This document shows positions 61,679-62,534 of a stretch of 62,534 bases of DNA, piece by piece. Numbering within the stretch: the first letter of the stretch is position 1; the number at the start of each line of letters is the position of its first letter. Source of the DNA: an uncultured Clostridia bacterium (GTDB lineage Bacteria; Bacillota; Clostridia; TANB77; CAG-508). The notes below the pieces were generated by a model, which had not been told where the DNA came from, made no database searches, and saw only the letters and a list, made by a program, of their open reading frames with translations. Position numbers and translations under genes: made by a program. Location of the stretch: NCBI GenBank assembly GCA_934121885.1, contig CAKOVH010000009.1:1-62534 (forward strand), read 5' to 3'.

Positions 61679-61701
61679 GTTGGTTACAATTTGTCACCAA
61701 C
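61679..61701. repeat. 23-bp near-palindrome, possible operator
   Basis: GTTGGTTACA-att-TGTCACCAAC, arms matching at nine of ten positions. It sits at the 3' end of the 30-residue frame and downstream of dinD, and could be an operator or accessory recombination site. Confidence 0.5.
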
Positions 61702-61794
61702 TCATTTCCTTCTTCTCTGAGCCTTTGCTTTAACTTGCTCCAATATTTCCACTAAAATTTTAGAACTTTCTTTCTGTCTAGGCTTGTTAGACAT
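61702..61794 (-). CDS. Possible 30-residue basic protein
   Basis: ATG at 61794, stop at 61702. It starts MSNKPRQKESSKILVEILEQ and ends in AQRRRK. It is small, helical and basic, like an excisionase-sized or regulatory peptide, but the ribosome site is weak and I see no family. It lies 36 bases downstream of dinD. Confidence 0.3.
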   Translation of the reverse strand: MSNKPRQKESSKILVEILEQVKAKAQRRRK

Positions 61795-61830
61795 TTCACT
61801 TAAACTAATAAGATTTACTTATAATTTGCT

Positions 61831-62534
61831 TTATTTCAATTTCTTTTTATGATTAAAAGTTAATTTTTTATTTTTCTCCTTCTCTATTTGTTTTGCACTT
61901 TTATTTGGAGTTGGTAAATCTTCTGGCATTGTTCCACCTATTTTTTTAATTGTTTGTCTAACCGCTTGTCCAACTTTATGATGTGTTATACAAGCATCAT
62001 CTTCATTATTAATATTTTTGTTTTTTAATACTTCATCTGTTTGTGTTATTCGGAATAAATTTGCTGCTAATTCTGTACTACTCATATAATCCAATATATC
62101 TTCCCTATCTGATATTTCTTTGCGGTTAGCTATGTCTTTTGCTGTTTCTCCATTATATAATCCTCTATATCCATAATTATTGAATTTTCCATAATTTTTA
62201 ACTCCAGCTAATCTTGCAGTATCAAATAAATATTTATTTTTATCTTTTACATTTTGTCTTGTGTATAGTCTCTTTTCATCTTCACTTAATTGTTCGTATT
62301 CTTGTCTTTTTATTTCTTGTCTTCTAGTTTGCACTGCAAAATATGTTTGTGCAAGTGCTATTGCTTTTTTTCTACTGTCTCCATTTTGTGCAATTAAATA
62401 ACAAGCATATCTAGTTAATTTTAAATCATCAACTTCCATTTCTGCATTATTACCTACTTTTAACACCCTCCCGACGTCGGCAAAGTGTTCCTCTTCTGCA
62501 ATATTACTACCATTACAAGCTTCCTTTGCTTTAT
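61831..62534 (-). CDS. dinD: DNA damage-inducible protein D (DinD), partial
   Basis: The frame is open to the window edge, about 234 codons visible, lacking the first ~45-50. It aligns well with E. coli DinD from memory: LTRYACYLIAQNGDSRKKAI, QTYFAVQTRRQE, LYTRQNVKDKNKYLFDTARL, NYGYRGLYNG, DYMSSTELAANLFRITQT, HHKVGQAVRQTIKKIGGTMPE and LPTP. A GTG at 62466 is not the real start, since KAKEACNGSNIAEEEHFADV is encoded upstream. In E. coli DinD is LexA-regulated and binds RecA to inhibit strand exchange. Here it is cargo of the murA element. Confidence 0.9.
   Translation of the reverse strand, partial: KAKEACNGSNIAEEEHFADVGRVLKVGNNAEMEVDDLKLTRYACYLIAQNGDSRKKAIALAQTYFAVQTRRQEIKRQEYEQLSEDEKRLYTRQNVKDKNKYLFDTARLAGVKNYGKFNNYGYRGLYNGETAKDIANRKEISDREDILDYMSSTELAANLFRITQTDEVLKNKNINNEDDACITHHKVGQAVRQTIKKIGGTMPEDLPTPNKSAKQIEKEKNKKLTFNHKKKLK

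Larger units (their letters stand above)
61398..61830. other. Gap inside the element: remnant frame, palindromes, one tiny ORF
   Basis: On the plus strand, 61455-61655 encodes a short fragment (YYKISDICVDFAVCKNLNT), one stop, then in the same frame NIPIYEVPKDVKNGDILLYK and GKFIIK. It looks like the remains of a small gene broken by one stop. Two palindromes (below) and a 30-residue minus-strand frame share the region. Confidence 0.45.
59771..62534. mobile_element. Integrative element inserted in murA (left end only)
   Basis: Starts at the murA junction and continues past the window edge. Visible parts are the serine recombinase, a short region with palindromes and a 30-residue frame, and a DinD-family gene. 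No conjugation, capsid or terminase genes are in view. Confidence 0.8.

Noticed and set aside
62404..62466. GTG at 62466 as start of dinD
   Set aside because: DinD-like residues are encoded upstream in frame to the window edge, so the gene is partial rather than short.
1..62534. CRISPR arrays, tRNA, rRNA, T-box or known riboswitch
   Set aside because: No regularly spaced repeats, no tRNA cloverleaf ending in CCA-type acceptor, and no T-box or classic aptamer core was recognised by eye. Covariance searches could still find small RNAs.

Overview
The window is very AT-rich and comes from an anaerobe-like, endospore-forming, Gram-positive bacterium, most likely an uncultured gut Clostridia. The evidence is spo0A, spoIIGA-sigE-sigG, spoVM, a ctsR-mcsA-mcsB-clpC stress operon, sortase with sortase substrates, and a cell-wall-anchored M60 (enhancin/mucinase-type) metallopeptidase. 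Most genes lie on the minus strand. Many starts are TTG or GTG with a strong GGAGG-type ribosome binding site.

Layout. 1-3.0 kb is an accessory stretch: a partial MerR regulator with its own dyad promoter, two small domain-of-unknown-function proteins, a GIY-YIG protein and an ORF6N protein. 3.0-8.2 kb holds a maltose-type acetyltransferase, a MATE exporter behind a probable transcription attenuator, and the LPXTG-anchored M60 peptidase. 8.4-10.8 kb has an ITPase/GNAT gene pair bracketed by two copies of a two-hairpin element, then spo0A. 10.9-19.4 kb holds housekeeping and envelope genes (YigZ, HI0933-type flavoprotein, methionine gamma-lyase family, WG-repeat protein, CNNM/HlyC) and a thioester-type surface protein with its sortase. 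19.7-30.8 kb has a two-component system, trmB, an ABC exporter, a diaminopentanoate-dehydrogenase-like enzyme, a J-domain protein, DUF4364, a TauE/SafE transporter split into two half genes, and a cysteine desulfurase. 30.9-37.4 kb has a cation diffusion facilitator, the CtsR regulon operon and an Rpn-family gene with a damaged 5' end. 37.5-46 kb holds recG, nfeD-SPFH, rarA, ruvA, rpmB, spoVM, nth and a bactofilin-like membrane protein. 46-50.4 kb holds pyrG, plsX-acpP and an M23 peptidase. 50.6-59.8 kb is the division/sporulation cluster (minus strand order murA-divIB-DUF881-DUF881-sbp-ftsA-ftsZ-spoIIGA-sigE-sigG).

The most striking feature is at the right end. murA is cut immediately upstream of its active-site cysteine motif by an element that begins with a large serine recombinase and carries a DinD-family gene. 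The recombinase reading frame runs through the junction and uses murA bases for its last codons and stop. The other end of the element and the first ~110 codons of murA lie beyond the window. This looks like a site-specific integrative element using an essential-pathway gene as its attachment site; whether it is excised in some cells, as the skin element is in Bacillus, cannot be decided here.

Other points worth following: an intrinsic terminator directly downstream of a promoter ahead of the MATE gene; an ftsA promoter wrapped in inverted and 11-bp direct repeats; a surface protein that stops right after its LPRTG motif and lacks the usual thioester glutamine; two very short genes (spoVM and a 49-residue membrane protein) that are easy to miss; and an M23 peptidase whose membrane anchor is only encoded upstream of the first ATG.
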